A stretch of 64,000 nt of DNA from Pseudaeromonas sharmana (GCF_042649925.1 NZ_JBHSAF010000014.1:930001-994000); one strand, 5' to 3'. Positions 8,944 to 19,050 are shown, counted from the stretch's first letter. Translations and numbers: made by a program. The notes: generated from the letters alone by a model not told the origin.

Positions 8944-9411
8944 TCAGCGACAGCCATAGGCCAGATTGCAGTAGTACTCCCAGCGCTCCGTCTCTTTACC
9001 GCTGCGCAACGTTTTCTCCCGCGTTGCGATCACATCGCTTATCTGTTGAAGAATCACCGAGAGCGGATTTTTCTCGTTGATCAGCCGCGCCGCATACATG
9101 GTTATCACCGCCTCGGCTTCAATCGAGAGCAGCCAGCTCAGGGTCTCGATTTGCGATGCCTGCACCTCCAGCTCGGATAGCAGGTTGTGCTTTTGATAAT
9201 CGGTGATGCCATTGATCAGCGCCGCCCGATGCAACGCCTCGCGGGCATGACCCAAGCGGATCAGCTCCTGACAGACAGAGTGCAGCAGCTTTCTGGCATG
9301 GGGATACTGCTCGCGGTAGACCAGATCCCCGACCTCCTTGAGCGCCACCAGGTGGCGGCGATCATTATCCAATCCACCGAGTGCCGACAGGGTCGTATAG
9401 TACTTTTTCAT
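8944..9411 (-). CDS. Hypothetical protein downstream of the haemerythrin-GGDEF gene
   Basis: A 155-residue soluble, mainly helical protein starting at ATG 9411 with AGGAGG six bases upstream. No signal peptide or membrane segment. Contains 'REQYPHARKLLHSVCQELIRLGHAREALHRA', reminiscent of helical-repeat or DUF-type proteins, but I do not recognise the family. It begins 32 bases after the stop of the GGDEF gene on the same strand, so the two are probably co-transcribed. A role in modulating that cyclase is possible but only an inference. Confidence 0.75.
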   Translation of the reverse strand: MKKYYTTLSALGGLDNDRRHLVALKEVGDLVYREQYPHARKLLHSVCQELIRLGHAREALHRAALINGITDYQKHNLLSELEVQASQIETLSWLLSIEAEAVITMYAARLINEKNPLSVILQQISDVIATREKTLRSGKETERWEYYCNLAYGCR

Positions 9412-9443
9412 CACATGCCTCCTCGTTCGACCGCCAAGAGGCG

Positions 9444-11762
9444 TCACAGTCCCGCGCCGGAAAAACGGCCCCAATCACCGCGGCCACGCTGTTTGACCTG
9501 ATACATGGCCTCATCGGCGCAGTGGATGAGGCCGTCCAGCGTGTCGTGATCGTCCGGGTAGATGGCGACCCCCATGCTGGCGGCGATGCGGATCGTCTCG
9601 TCATCATGCACCGGGATATCCACCGCCAGCAGCCGCTGCAGCTTTGTCATCAGCGGTTCAATCTGTCCGGCCTCGGCAAACTCCTCCAGCACGATCAGAA
9701 ACTCATCGCCGGACAGACGACAGACCAGGTCACTGCGGCGCACGCCTTGCTGCAAGAGCCGGGAGAACGCCAGCAGCACAGTGTCACCGACGGCGTGTCC
9801 GTAACGATCGTTGATCGCCTTGAAGTGGTCGATGTCCACATAGACGAACGCCGCTTTCTGGCCCCGACGCCGGGCGCGCTCCAGCGCCAAGGGGACAAAC
9901 TCGAACAGTTGCAACCGATTGGCCAGCCCGGTCAGGCTGTCGTGGCGCGCCTCGAATGCCGCCTGTGCCTCGCGTTGCCGCAACGCTTGCTCGGCCTGGT
10001 ATTTGTCGAAAATCACCCGCGCCAGTTGCAGCGCAGTATTGATGGCGCGGATCTCGTTCTGACTCAACTGGTGAGTTTGCACATCCAGCTCCAGTTGCAG
10101 ATCGGCATGATGATGGCCAGATGAGCGGCAGACAAAGCAATAGCGGGCCATCCCATTCTCAGATTGCCGCACATAGGTCTCCGACGGCAGCGCCACAGGC
10201 GCCGTCGCGGCCGGCGGCCAGGCACCAGGATTCACCGCATGCTGACCGCGCCGCGTAAGCACATGCTGCCGGCGATGAATGTGGTCATGCAGTATCACCT
10301 TGGTCAGCGGCATCTCCATTTCCAGCAACCAGTCGGCCAGCTCGCCGGCCAGCGTCTTCAGCACCAGCTCCGGTGAGGTATTGCGCGACAAGAAGCGGGA
10401 CAAGGTCCGGTTGCGCAGCCGCTCCTTGCGCTCATTCTGAACCCGACGGCTGATATCGCGCGCAATGCCGATCAGGTACTCCACCCCTTCGAACACCACA
10501 GGACGTGTCGATACCTCAACATGCAACACGGCGCCATCCTTGCAGCGCTGCCGATCGCGAAACATCAAGGCGCCCTGACGCTGCACCTGCTGCACGTGGC
10601 GCCGCCAGCGGCTGGCATCACCCAGCCCAAGCGTCAGCTGACAGAGGGTCATGGCCTTGAGCTCTGCGCTGGTATAACCCAACATGCGGGCGGTCGGCTG
10701 GTTAACATCGAGGATCTGCGAACTGAGCGGATCGACGATAAACATGGCATCGCTGGCCTGATCCATGACGGCACGAAACAGTTTCAGCCGCCGGTGGTGG
10801 CGATTCTTCTCGGTTACATCCTCGATGGCGACAAAGACTCCGACCACGGCGCGGTCGCAGTCGAAAACCGGTTGCCATTTACTGTGCAGCTCGAGCCCAT
10901 CTCCCTGCTCTGCCGAGCCTGCCGGCAAGAACAGCGTGGACTGGCGACGGATGTCTGGCTGGCGTATCACCTCGGCGATCAGGCTGCGCACCGACTGGCC
11001 ATTGCTTTGTCGCAAACGCGCCACCAGGTCGCTGGGTATCAGCGGTTGCATTGCCCCGGTCGCAAGACACAGCGTCGAAAACGCCTGGTTAAACCAGATT
11101 AATTCCGCCTGCAGATCGAACCATAAATAAGCATCCTGTGAATTTTCAACCAGCAGCCTGAATTTCGATTTAGGTGAACTATCTCGATATATATCCAGAA
11201 TCGATACTTGGGTTTTGACCAGGGTATCCACCAGAACATCTATCGAATCAAAAAATGGAGCGCCCTCAGCGGTATTTCCAGCCCTATTTACCGCCATGTG
11301 ATTCGCCGGCTGATCTAGCGACTGAATTAAGCTCTTATCATCGAGCAAAATATGCACAGCCAGCCATTTAACCAGATAACCCAGCAACTCCAGTGTCAGC
11401 GCGTGGTAAACGCTGGCCGTGTCGGCCTGCGCCAGGGCCTGCTTGAAGCTGAGCACGCGTGCAACAAAGTCAGAATGCGACGCCTTGTGCCGGCGTAATG
11501 CCTCGTCTGGGAGTGACGAATGGGAAAAGAGCATTTCCTCATGTGTAAAGTGGTAGCCGGTATAATCAATCAATTCCAGGAACAAGCTATCCAGCTTGGT
11601 ATGCACTGACGAATTGACGACGCCATTTGCCAACTGGTTAACCAATGACATCAATTTTTTATGCTGGGAATCTACCTGTTCATTGCCAGTTGCATATCGG
11701 CTATCCCAATAAAAAACCTGCAATGCTGAGTGTGGAGCCAATATTCTTTTATTCATAATCAT
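9444..11762 (-). CDS. Haemerythrin-PAS-PAS-GGDEF diguanylate cyclase
   Basis: A 772-residue signalling protein. Residues about 10-135 form a bacteriohaemerythrin domain with the di-iron ligand pattern visible (DSQH, HFTHEE, HKASH, HILLD). Two PAS domains follow at about 205-320 and 325-450, then a linker, and a GGDEF domain at about 605-770. The active motif reads SGDEF, a working variant in many cyclases, and an inhibitory-site RRSD sits five residues before it. No EAL domain. Expected to make cyclic di-GMP in response to oxygen, NO or redox state sensed at the di-iron site. The ribosome site before ATG 11762 is weak. Confidence 0.9.
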   Translation of the reverse strand: MIMNKRILAPHSALQVFYWDSRYATGNEQVDSQHKKLMSLVNQLANGVVNSSVHTKLDSLFLELIDYTGYHFTHEEMLFSHSSLPDEALRRHKASHSDFVARVLSFKQALAQADTASVYHALTLELLGYLVKWLAVHILLDDKSLIQSLDQPANHMAVNRAGNTAEGAPFFDSIDVLVDTLVKTQVSILDIYRDSSPKSKFRLLVENSQDAYLWFDLQAELIWFNQAFSTLCLATGAMQPLIPSDLVARLRQSNGQSVRSLIAEVIRQPDIRRQSTLFLPAGSAEQGDGLELHSKWQPVFDCDRAVVGVFVAIEDVTEKNRHHRRLKLFRAVMDQASDAMFIVDPLSSQILDVNQPTARMLGYTSAELKAMTLCQLTLGLGDASRWRRHVQQVQRQGALMFRDRQRCKDGAVLHVEVSTRPVVFEGVEYLIGIARDISRRVQNERKERLRNRTLSRFLSRNTSPELVLKTLAGELADWLLEMEMPLTKVILHDHIHRRQHVLTRRGQHAVNPGAWPPAATAPVALPSETYVRQSENGMARYCFVCRSSGHHHADLQLELDVQTHQLSQNEIRAINTALQLARVIFDKYQAEQALRQREAQAAFEARHDSLTGLANRLQLFEFVPLALERARRRGQKAAFVYVDIDHFKAINDRYGHAVGDTVLLAFSRLLQQGVRRSDLVCRLSGDEFLIVLEEFAEAGQIEPLMTKLQRLLAVDIPVHDDETIRIAASMGVAIYPDDHDTLDGLIHCADEAMYQVKQRGRGDWGRFSGAGL

Positions 11763-13310
11763 GTCCCGTGTGCTGTGTGCACATCTATTTATTTACCACT
11801 GTCATTCGTTAAATTATTGTTAATTCTCCTCTGTAAAAGTGACATCTTCAGGATATATTTGCATGGTTAAAAAGCGCCGATCCCGTTCACACTTTCATAC
11901 ATATCCAGCCAGCAAACCTCAAGCCGTAAAGAACAAAAAAACAATAAATATCAATGCATTACAATTAGAGGGAGTATAGCGTTCGATTCAGCACCGTCTT
12001 CAGTGAAATTAATAACCAGCTTCTTTCTAATTAATTAGATTGTCATTACCAGCGCAAGGCGTAAATCAATCGTTACGATGACGAAATTGCAGTGCCAACA
12101 GTGAATTCACTCTGCGCGATAAGGGCTGAAGCACAATGGCAAACAGCCCAGCCGTCTTCGTTGATGATGTCTACGCGGATGCGCCGGGAATAGTGGCGCT
12201 GACGCCGATGCCGGGCGGCTGCGGGTCTGTTTTGGCTAGATAGCCGCTCCTGGTAGCGCGCCATCGACCAGGAAGCACACGCTGACACGCCGTAACCCCA
12301 TCCCGGGGGCGGCACAGCGCCATCCCTGGCGCAGAGGGTCCGCTTAGCGCTAGCTAAATCAATGTCGGGAGTGAGCGACTATTCGGAACCGCTCTTTAGC
12401 TGGCGCTGTGGCTGTCAATGCGCGTGACCAGGCAGCTGCAGGGCAACCGAGCGATGACAACGGGTTTATCATTCGCGGTGCTCGCCCTCACCCGGTGAGG
12501 ACTCACTGACCCAGCCTGCATTATTGTGGTGCAACCCCACGGCTTGTTTCGGTGCCCTTTTCCCCGCCATGGCGCGGTTGGCTCCCCCCTGCCCGACAGC
12601 GTCCGTGATGGTGTAAAACACCGCCGGCACGCCGTTGTAGCTCGCGATTTGTCGGTGGTGTGCCGCATTGGCGGAGCCAGCTCCTGGCGACGGTATTGCA
12701 CTGCTGGCACAGGGGTTGCTTTGCAGCTGATACACAGCAGGTGAGGCGTCACTCACTACCGAGGCGACACCCGGCGTCCAGCCAGACGCAAACCTGTGCC
12801 ACGATGGCCGTGCCATCTTTGGTTAATCGCTACGGATATTCGATGTTGGATAACAGACGACAGAGGAATCAAAGCCGTTGCTCCAGCCCGGCGCTGAGCC
12901 TACGCAGGAGCGCGTGCCTATGTGTCCCATGATGCAGGCGGCTTGCGGCCGCCCCCTCTCCAGCCGGACCTGGCAGCACGGATGCTGCCGCGGCCTGCGC
13001 CAGCGCCCTGCCGGCGCCCATCGCCCATGGCCTGCCGCAATCTGCGCCCTGAGCGGCGCAGACACGGCACCGTACCGTCGTTGCCAACCCGTTACACGTC
13101 ATGATCACCCCGCAGCGGTGCGGCGTTACACCCGTGTAAGCCGCGCCGCCAGTCCTGAGTTTTGCGCATCGTATGCGGACGTTATCACGCGTCATCGGCC
13201 GGGCTTATGCCTGACCGCGACCCGTGCTGCCGCCCGGATCCGGTACGCCTATGTCGATGCCACACCCCAGGTGCGGATCAACCCAGTGCAATACCAAGGA
13301 GATCAAGGTT
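11763..13310. other. Long intergenic region with no supported gene
   Basis: The first 300 bases are A+T-rich and probably hold the promoter of the GGDEF gene. From about 12060 to 13260 the composition becomes G+C-rich. The frames there (for example about 12470-12820 on the minus strand) lack ribosome sites, overlap each other and look unlike proteins I know. It may hold decayed genes. The last 30 bases carry AAGGAG for the PotF-like gene. Confidence 0.5.
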
Positions 13311-14411
13311 ATGGACAAGAGACAAGCGTGGATGCGTGTCGCTGGCCTGCTGGTGCTGTGTGCCCAGCCCGCGGTAGCCAGCGAGGAGAAGATACTGCAC
13401 GTCTACAACTGGAATGACTACATCGCCAAGGACACCATCGCCAACTTCGAGAAAGAGACCGGCATCAAGGTGGTGTATGACGTGTTCGACAGCAACGAAG
13501 TGCTGGAGGCCAAGCTGTTCTCCGGCAACACCGGTTTCGATCTGGTGGTGCCCAGCTCCGACTATCTGGGGCGCCAGTTGCAGGCCGGCATCTTCAAACC
13601 GCTGGACAAGAGCAAGCTGACCAACCTTGGCAACCTCGACCCGGCGGTGCTCACGCTGCTGCAGGAGAAGGATCCGGACAATGCCCATGCCGTGCCCTAT
13701 CTGGGCGGCACCACCGGCATCGGCTACAACGTCGACAAGGTCGCCGCCGTGATGGGCAAGGATTTCCAGATGAACACCTGGGATGCAGTGTTCAAGCCGG
13801 AAAACCTGGCCAAATTGCATCAGTGCGGTGTCGCTTTCCTCAACTCACCGACCGATCTGTTTACCGTGGCCCTGCGCTACATGGGCCGGAATCCCAACTC
13901 CCACGATCCCCAAGACTACAAGGATGCCAGTGCCATGCTGGCCAAGTTGCGGCCCTACATCACCTATTTCAACTCGTCCCAGTACATCAACGATCTGGCC
14001 AACGGCGATATCTGCGTGGCCATCGGCTGGTCCGGTGACGTCATGCAAGCCGCCAGCCGGGCCGAAGAGTCCGGTAACAAGCAGCAGATCAATTATGTGA
14101 TCCCGCAGGAAGGCAGCGACGTGTTCTACGACATGCTGGTGATCCCCAGCGATGCCCGTCACCCCGACAATGCCCACGCCTTTATCAATTACCTGCTGCG
14201 GCCGGCGGTGATCGCCGAGATCACCAACTATGTCGCCTACGCCAATGCCAATGCCGCCGCCACCCCGATGGTGGACGAGAGCATCCGCAGCAATCCGAAT
14301 ATCTACTATGGCGACGCGATGAAGCCGAAGATGTTTGTCCAGCAGGTGCTGCCGCAGAAGATCACCCGGGTGATCACGCGCGAGTGGACCAAGGTGATGA
14401 CAGGAAAATAA
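13311..14411 (+). CDS. potF: Polyamine ABC transporter periplasmic binding protein (PotF/SpuD-like)
   Basis: A 366-residue solute-binding protein with a signal peptide of about 22 residues ending AVA. Mature sequence begins with 'LHVYNWNDYIAKDTI', typical of PotD/PotF proteins, and continues with 'FDLVVPSSDYLGRQLQ', 'PYLGGTTGIGYN' and 'AIGWSGDVMQA', all part of the putrescine-binding fold. Start at ATG 13311 is preceded by AAGGAG. The matching permease and ATPase genes are not in the window. It is followed 11 bases later by a putative polyamine oxidase, suggesting uptake coupled to breakdown. Confidence 0.88.
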   Translation: MDKRQAWMRVAGLLVLCAQPAVASEEKILHVYNWNDYIAKDTIANFEKETGIKVVYDVFDSNEVLEAKLFSGNTGFDLVVPSSDYLGRQLQAGIFKPLDKSKLTNLGNLDPAVLTLLQEKDPDNAHAVPYLGGTTGIGYNVDKVAAVMGKDFQMNTWDAVFKPENLAKLHQCGVAFLNSPTDLFTVALRYMGRNPNSHDPQDYKDASAMLAKLRPYITYFNSSQYINDLANGDICVAIGWSGDVMQAASRAEESGNKQQINYVIPQEGSDVFYDMLVIPSDARHPDNAHAFINYLLRPAVIAEITNYVAYANANAAATPMVDESIRSNPNIYYGDAMKPKMFVQQVLPQKITRVITREWTKVMTGK

Positions 14412-14422
14412 CAGGAGTTGTT

Positions 14423-15826
14423 ATGTTACAGACGGTGTTTGAACGTCAGTTACCCCCGGAACAGACCATCCGCGCGGCACTCGCTGACACCCGCCACGCC
14501 CCCTACTGGCTGGATGCCCTGCCGGAGCGCCCACGCTACCCGCGCCTAGGGGGCGATGGCCGCAGCGATCTGGTGATCGTCGGCGGCGGCCTGGTCGGCC
14601 TGTGGAGTGCCGTGCTGGCCAAGGAGCGCTTCCCCGACAGCCAGGTGATGCTGCTGGAAGCACGCCAGCTGGGCTGGGCCGCCTCCGGGCGCAACGGCGG
14701 CTTCTGCGAGGCCAGCCTGACCCACGGCGAGAAGAACGGCCAGCGTCGCTGGCCGGAGGAGTACGACACCCTGTATCGCATGGGCATCGACAACCTCGAC
14801 GAGATGCAGGCAACGCTGGAAAAGTACCAGATCGACTGCGATTTCGAGCGCACCGGCGAACTGGTGGTGGCGGTCGAACCCCATCAGGTCGACGAACTGC
14901 GTGGCGACGGCTTCCTCGATCAGGCGCAAGTGCGCGCCGAGGTCAACTCGCCGACCTTCCTCGCCGGCCACTGGGACGGTACCGACACCGCCATGCTCAA
15001 CCCGGCGAAACTGGTGGTCGGTCTCGGCCAGCTGGCCAGCCGGCTCGGTGTCATCATCCATGAATCGAGCCCGGTCGAGCGCCTGCGCCGCCTCGCGGGT
15101 GGACGCGTTGACGTCGTCACCCCCCACGGCAGCGTCGATGCCGCGCGGGTGATCCTGGCGACCAACGTCTTTCCATCGCTGCTCAAGCGTTACCGGCTGC
15201 ACACCATTCCGGTCTACGACTTCGCGCTGATGACCGAGCCGCTGAGCGCCGAGCAGTTGGCGGCCATCGGCTGGCAGCACCGTCAGGGGCTGGCCGATAT
15301 GGCCAACCAGTTCCACTACTACCGCATCACCCGTGACAACCGCATCCTGTTCGGCGGCTACGACGCCCTGTACCACTTCGGCGGCCAGGTGCGTGAGGAG
15401 TACGAGCACAGCCACGCCTCGTTCCACAAGCTGGCCAGCCACTTCTTCACCACCTTCCCGCAGCTGGCCGGGCTGCGATTCAGCCATGCCTGGGGCGGCG
15501 CGATCGACATCTGTACCCGCTTCTGCGCCTTCTTCGGCAGTGCCTACCGCGGCAAGGTGGCCCACGCCGCCGGCTTTACCGGCCTCGGCGTCGGCGCCAG
15601 CCGCTTTGCCGGCAATGTGCTGCTGGATCTGGTGCATGGCCTGGATACCGAGCGCACCCGGCTGCAGATGGTACGCCAGCCGACGCTGCCGTTCCCGCCG
15701 GAGCCCATCGCCTACCCGGCAATCCGCCTGATGCAGTGGCGGCTGGATTGTTCAGACCACAATCAGGGGCAGCGCGACTGGTTCTTGCAGACCATGGACA
15801 AGCTGGGGCTCGGTTTCGAATCCTGA
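14423..15826 (+). CDS. puuB: FAD-dependent oxidoreductase, gamma-glutamylputrescine oxidase-like
   Basis: A 467-residue DAO-family flavoprotein. N-terminal FAD-binding motif 'DLVIVGGGLVGLWSA' near residue 50, then 'WAASGRNGGFCE', a signature shared by PuuB-type oxidases, and a C-terminal FAD contact region 'HAAGFTGLGVGASRFAG'. Such enzymes oxidise putrescine or gamma-glutamylputrescine, releasing H2O2 and ammonia. AGGAG lies upstream of ATG 14423. Position directly after the PotF-like gene supports a polyamine role; the exact substrate is not certain. Confidence 0.8.
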   Translation: MLQTVFERQLPPEQTIRAALADTRHAPYWLDALPERPRYPRLGGDGRSDLVIVGGGLVGLWSAVLAKERFPDSQVMLLEARQLGWAASGRNGGFCEASLTHGEKNGQRRWPEEYDTLYRMGIDNLDEMQATLEKYQIDCDFERTGELVVAVEPHQVDELRGDGFLDQAQVRAEVNSPTFLAGHWDGTDTAMLNPAKLVVGLGQLASRLGVIIHESSPVERLRRLAGGRVDVVTPHGSVDAARVILATNVFPSLLKRYRLHTIPVYDFALMTEPLSAEQLAAIGWQHRQGLADMANQFHYYRITRDNRILFGGYDALYHFGGQVREEYEHSHASFHKLASHFFTTFPQLAGLRFSHAWGGAIDICTRFCAFFGSAYRGKVAHAAGFTGLGVGASRFAGNVLLDLVHGLDTERTRLQMVRQPTLPFPPEPIAYPAIRLMQWRLDCSDHNQGQRDWFLQTMDKLGLGFES

Positions 15827-15830
15827 GCCG

Positions 15831-15865
15831 TTGCGGCACGCCGGCTGAAAACCGGCGTGCCGCAA
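15831..15865. terminator. Bidirectional hairpin between convergent genes
   Basis: A perfect 14-base inverted repeat: TTGCGGCACGCCGG, loop of seven, CCGGCGTGCCGCAA. It lies five bases after the puuB-like stop and 34 bases from the stop of the convergent phosphoesterase. There is no long T-run, but the stem is very strong. Confidence 0.75.
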
Positions 15866-15898
15866 CCTTGTCCTGCAGACGGTCAACCGGCCCGCGCC

Positions 15899-17671
15899 TC
15901 AGCGCGCCTCCAGCTGCCCGCTGGTCAAGTCGATGTGCACGTTGCGATCCGGGGTCGGATCGTTGACCACACCGTAACCGACCAGGCCAATCAACGGCAC
16001 CATCTGGCTAAATTGCGCCAGCACGCTGTCAGGCACCTGGCCTTGCAACTGCATCGCGGTGAGCTGCGCCGTCATCAACGCCTGCAGCTGACTGGCGTTG
16101 ACCTGGGTCAGCCAGCCGATGGCAAAGCGCTGGCTGGCACCAAGATCCGGATTGCTGCCCTCGTCGCCGGCGTAGTGCGCCTTGAGCAGCGTCGAGATGA
16201 GCGTGGTCAGGGTGGTGGCCTGCAGCTCGTCTTTCGTCACACCGCTGGGCAGCGCCGCCAGCATGGCCGCCTCGCCTTGCGCCTGATCAGTCTGCGGACT
16301 CAGCCCCTGGCCAACCAGGTAGAGATCGACCATCAAGTTCCACAGCGGCCGCTTGAGCAGCAGCGCATCCAGCAGATTGGCCAATGCATCCGGCACCTCC
16401 AGCCCCAATGCCGCCAGCAGGTTATCCGCCATGGCATCCACCAGCTCCTCGAGATCCGCCGCCGGCACATCGGCCTGCACCGCTTCGATATCGGTCGTCA
16501 CGCTCAGGCTCTTGCTTGGCAAATCCAGCACCAGCTGGCGCATCGAGGCGGGATAGCTGACGGTAGCCCCGGTCTCGATGTCGATCAGGAAGTTGCCATT
16601 GCCATAATCGCGGCGCGCTATGTCGTTGGCGTGGAAATGGCCGCTCAGCAGCAGGTTGACCCCGGCCTCGGCCAGCGCCCGCGACACGTATTCGCTGCTG
16701 GTCTGATAGCTGATCTGCCCGCTGCTGCCATCGGCCGCGGTGAAGGTCTCGACATAGGGCGACCACTGCAACCCCTGCAGGTAGGAGGCCTTGCCGGCGC
16801 CATCCAGCACATAGTCGGGGATCAGCAGGTTCTGGCCGGTAAAGTGTTCGATGCCGCCAAAGTGGCTCATGGTCAGCAGCACCTTGCCCTCGGCCTTGGC
16901 GCGCGCGGCCATGGTTTTCACCCAGGCCCAGGTCTGCGCCCGTTGCGGCGCCAGCAGCGAGCCGCCGGTTGGCGGGTAGTCCTGCCGTCCGGCCTCTGTG
17001 GACCAGTTGCTGGTCGCCTGCGGCAACGAGCTGTTGGCCAGATCCAGCGCCAGCACCCAGAGACCGGGCACCGGCTCGCTGACATACGAGAAGGAGTGGC
17101 TATCGCGCGCCAGCGCATCGTTAAAACCGAAGTCGGCATAGAAGCTATCGAAACGCGGCACATCATACAGCGGGCTGCCGTCGGTATGCTGCATATAGGG
17201 GGCGATGGATCCCACCTCGGCGCCCTGACTGTTCTGTTCCAGGAAGATGGCGCCACTGCTGCCATAAGGGTTGTTCATATCGTGGTTGCCGGGGATCAGC
17301 AGCACCTTGACGCCCTTGGCCTGCACCCTGGCAATCGCTGCGCGCAGCGCCTCGTGGGAGTACTGTTCGCCATCCTTGGTCAGATCGCCGGTGATGAGAA
17401 TGAGCTGATTACCCGCCGCCACCAGCCGATCCAGCGCCGACTGCAGCAAGGCCTCGCTCTGCAGGAACGCCTTGCGATCCTTGCCGATGGCCTCTTCATA
17501 CGCCGGCTCGCCCGGCACACCACCGAGCTTCACCGCATCGAACACATGCACGTCGCTGATGACGCCAATCTTGACCACGCTTGGCGGAGCCGTTGTCTCG
17601 GCGTCATCATTGCCACACCCCGCCAGCAGCAGGGCCGTTGCCAGTGCAGATAAAACCCATCCCGAACGCAT
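15899..17671 (-). CDS. Calcineurin-like metallophosphoesterase lipoprotein
   Basis: A 590-residue protein. Residues 1-19 form a lipoprotein signal (lipobox LAGC), so it is anchored in an envelope membrane. The phosphoesterase motifs are present in order: GVISDVHV, ITGDLT, IPGNHDMN, a later MSHFGG and LSGHFHAND, which supply the two-metal site. The C-terminal 200 residues are a helical region without a recognised domain. It may act on nucleotides, phospholipids or other phosphate esters outside the cytoplasm; the substrate is unknown. Monocistronic and convergent with the polyamine pair. Confidence 0.88.
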   Translation of the reverse strand: MRSGWVLSALATALLLAGCGNDDAETTAPPSVVKIGVISDVHVFDAVKLGGVPGEPAYEEAIGKDRKAFLQSEALLQSALDRLVAAGNQLILITGDLTKDGEQYSHEALRAAIARVQAKGVKVLLIPGNHDMNNPYGSSGAIFLEQNSQGAEVGSIAPYMQHTDGSPLYDVPRFDSFYADFGFNDALARDSHSFSYVSEPVPGLWVLALDLANSSLPQATSNWSTEAGRQDYPPTGGSLLAPQRAQTWAWVKTMAARAKAEGKVLLTMSHFGGIEHFTGQNLLIPDYVLDGAGKASYLQGLQWSPYVETFTAADGSSGQISYQTSSEYVSRALAEAGVNLLLSGHFHANDIARRDYGNGNFLIDIETGATVSYPASMRQLVLDLPSKSLSVTTDIEAVQADVPAADLEELVDAMADNLLAALGLEVPDALANLLDALLLKRPLWNLMVDLYLVGQGLSPQTDQAQGEAAMLAALPSGVTKDELQATTLTTLISTLLKAHYAGDEGSNPDLGASQRFAIGWLTQVNASQLQALMTAQLTAMQLQGQVPDSVLAQFSQMVPLIGLVGYGVVNDPTPDRNVHIDLTSGQLEAR

Positions 17672-18596
17672 GTTGTCACTCCATCCCGAGTTTTGGAGTG
17701 CTCACTCTAAAGCGGGAATGTGACGCCCAATTGACGCCAACGTGACAAGGAGGCATCGGCTGTCGCCCTAGCTCTCAGCCGGGGCCGATGCCGACCTATG
17801 GCCGGGCCAGTCGACCCCAATCTGACCTGGCCGATGGCGGCAGGTGGCAGCGAACCCGCCAGGCCACTGAAGGAGCCAGCGCAGCGCGCGAAGCTCTGCC
17901 GCTTGCCCCACAGCCCGCGCCCATCAACACAACCGCCGCCCTGATGGGCAAGCGTGATGTCCCGAGCAACCACAAACACTTGTAGGAGCCAGCGCAGCGC
18001 GCGATGCTCTGCCGCTTGCTCCACAGCCCGCGCCCATCAACACAACCGCCGCCCTGATGGGCAATCGTGATGTCCCGAGCAACCACAAACACTTGTCGGA
18101 GCCAGCGCAGCTAGCGATAGGCGTGCCAGGCGCGCCTCGGTCCAATCGCTGTTGGCGGCCGGTGGCGGTGACCTGCACAAACATCCTCTATTGAATAAAA
18201 ACTTAATAAAACATGATCTTGGCCAAACGAGGCCATTCCATCAGCAAAACGATTGCGCTAGCCTAGAGACTCAAAAAGCGCAAGGTGCCTGTTGGCACTG
18301 CCAGACCGCGCCGCCATCCCGCCCATCGGCACAGTGACAGCCGCAAGTCAGGGGCGGTAGCCATGATGTTTGCCGAGCATCGCTCGGTAATGGCCCTAGT
18401 GAGTCCATATGTGCCCTAGGCGGCGATTATGCCGCCTATCCAGCCGCCAGTTTGCTCCGCTGGAAAAAACTGTGTAGGGATAACAGGATAGGAGTGCCAT
18501 CTCGAAGAGCGCTTGCGTGATAGATGGCAAGAATATTCACGATATATGGCATTTCACCACTTAAAAAAGATTGTTAGGGAACTGCAGAGGTAACTC
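17672..18596. other. Intergenic region at the left border of the cassette array
   Basis: Holds the 113-bp tandem repeat (17872-18121) and, further right, A+T-richer DNA with no gene. This is where an integrase gene and attI site would be expected for an integron, but no integrase-like frame is visible on either strand. Confidence 0.6.
17872..18121. repeat. 113-bp tandem repeat, two copies plus a partial third, REP-like start
   Basis: Units begin at 17872, 17985 and 18098. The first two are nearly identical over 113 bases; the third stops after about 24 bases. Each begins with GGAGCCAGCGCAGC followed by GCGA, resembling the GTAGGAGC...GCGAT core of Pseudomonas REP elements. Each full unit also contains the hairpin-forming stretch CCGCCGCCCTGATGGGC. 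Confidence 0.8.
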
Positions 18597-19034
18597 GTGA
18601 GTAACATTGTAATTAGGCTATTAAAAGCTATTGATAAAAACGGTGAAGTGTCACTGTATGAATTATCGAAACTTATTACAAAAAAACATAATGATCATCG
18701 AGACTTCTATCCTATCGCATTTCTGGTTGCCAATGATTTACTAGATGATGATTATTTTGATAAAAGAGATAACACACAATTAAAAGAGCAATTGCTTGCC
18801 CGAGAATTTTATGCTTGTCATAACGCCGATAAGAAAGCTTCTGATGGAGATAGGGACTTTACAGCGATCGGTAATTTACAAAAGTTAAGTGAACAGAAGT
18901 TTTCGTTATCAGCAAAAGGTTGTCTTTATTTATCAAACTATCGAACTCGTAGAAATGATAGGTTATTTGCACTAGCTACTGGTATTATCGTTGGTGTTGT
19001 CACTGCGATAACAACTACCATTTTAGCAGCTTAA
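18597..19034 (+). CDS. Cassette gene: winged-helix-like protein with C-terminal membrane anchor
   Basis: A 145-residue protein with GTG start at 18597 and AGAGG upstream. Residues about 1-60 look like a winged-helix domain ('IDKNGEVSLYELSKLITKKH'), the middle continues as the wing ('FSLSAKGCLYLSNYRTRRND'), and residues 120-142 form one transmembrane helix. A+T content is much higher than in flanking chromosomal genes. It is followed 16 bases later by an attC-like site, marking it as an integron gene cassette. Function unknown; a cytoplasmic DNA-binding-like domain tied to the membrane is the visible feature. Confidence 0.65.
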   Translation: MSNIVIRLLKAIDKNGEVSLYELSKLITKKHNDHRDFYPIAFLVANDLLDDDYFDKRDNTQLKEQLLAREFYACHNADKKASDGDRDFTAIGNLQKLSEQKFSLSAKGCLYLSNYRTRRNDRLFALATGIIVGVVTAITTTILAA

Positions 19035-19050
19035 AATTGAAGTCAGTTTC

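Noticed and set aside
12396..12816. Candidate genes on the minus strand in the 11.8-13.3 kb gap
   Set aside because: No ribosome site, conflicting overlapping frames and no recognisable motif.
16000..17650. Long frame antisense to the metallophosphoesterase
   Set aside because: Gln/His/Arg-rich low-complexity translation typical of the opposite strand of a G+C-rich gene.
18222..18400. Possible cyclic di-GMP riboswitch-like elements
   Set aside because: Only short matches such as GCGCAAGG; the required paired stems could not be drawn.
18475..18492. Sequence TAGGGATAACAGGATAGG resembling the I-SceI recognition site
   Set aside because: Only the first 13 bases and a few others match (15 of 18). 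No homing endonuclease or intron is visible nearby, so it is probably chance.
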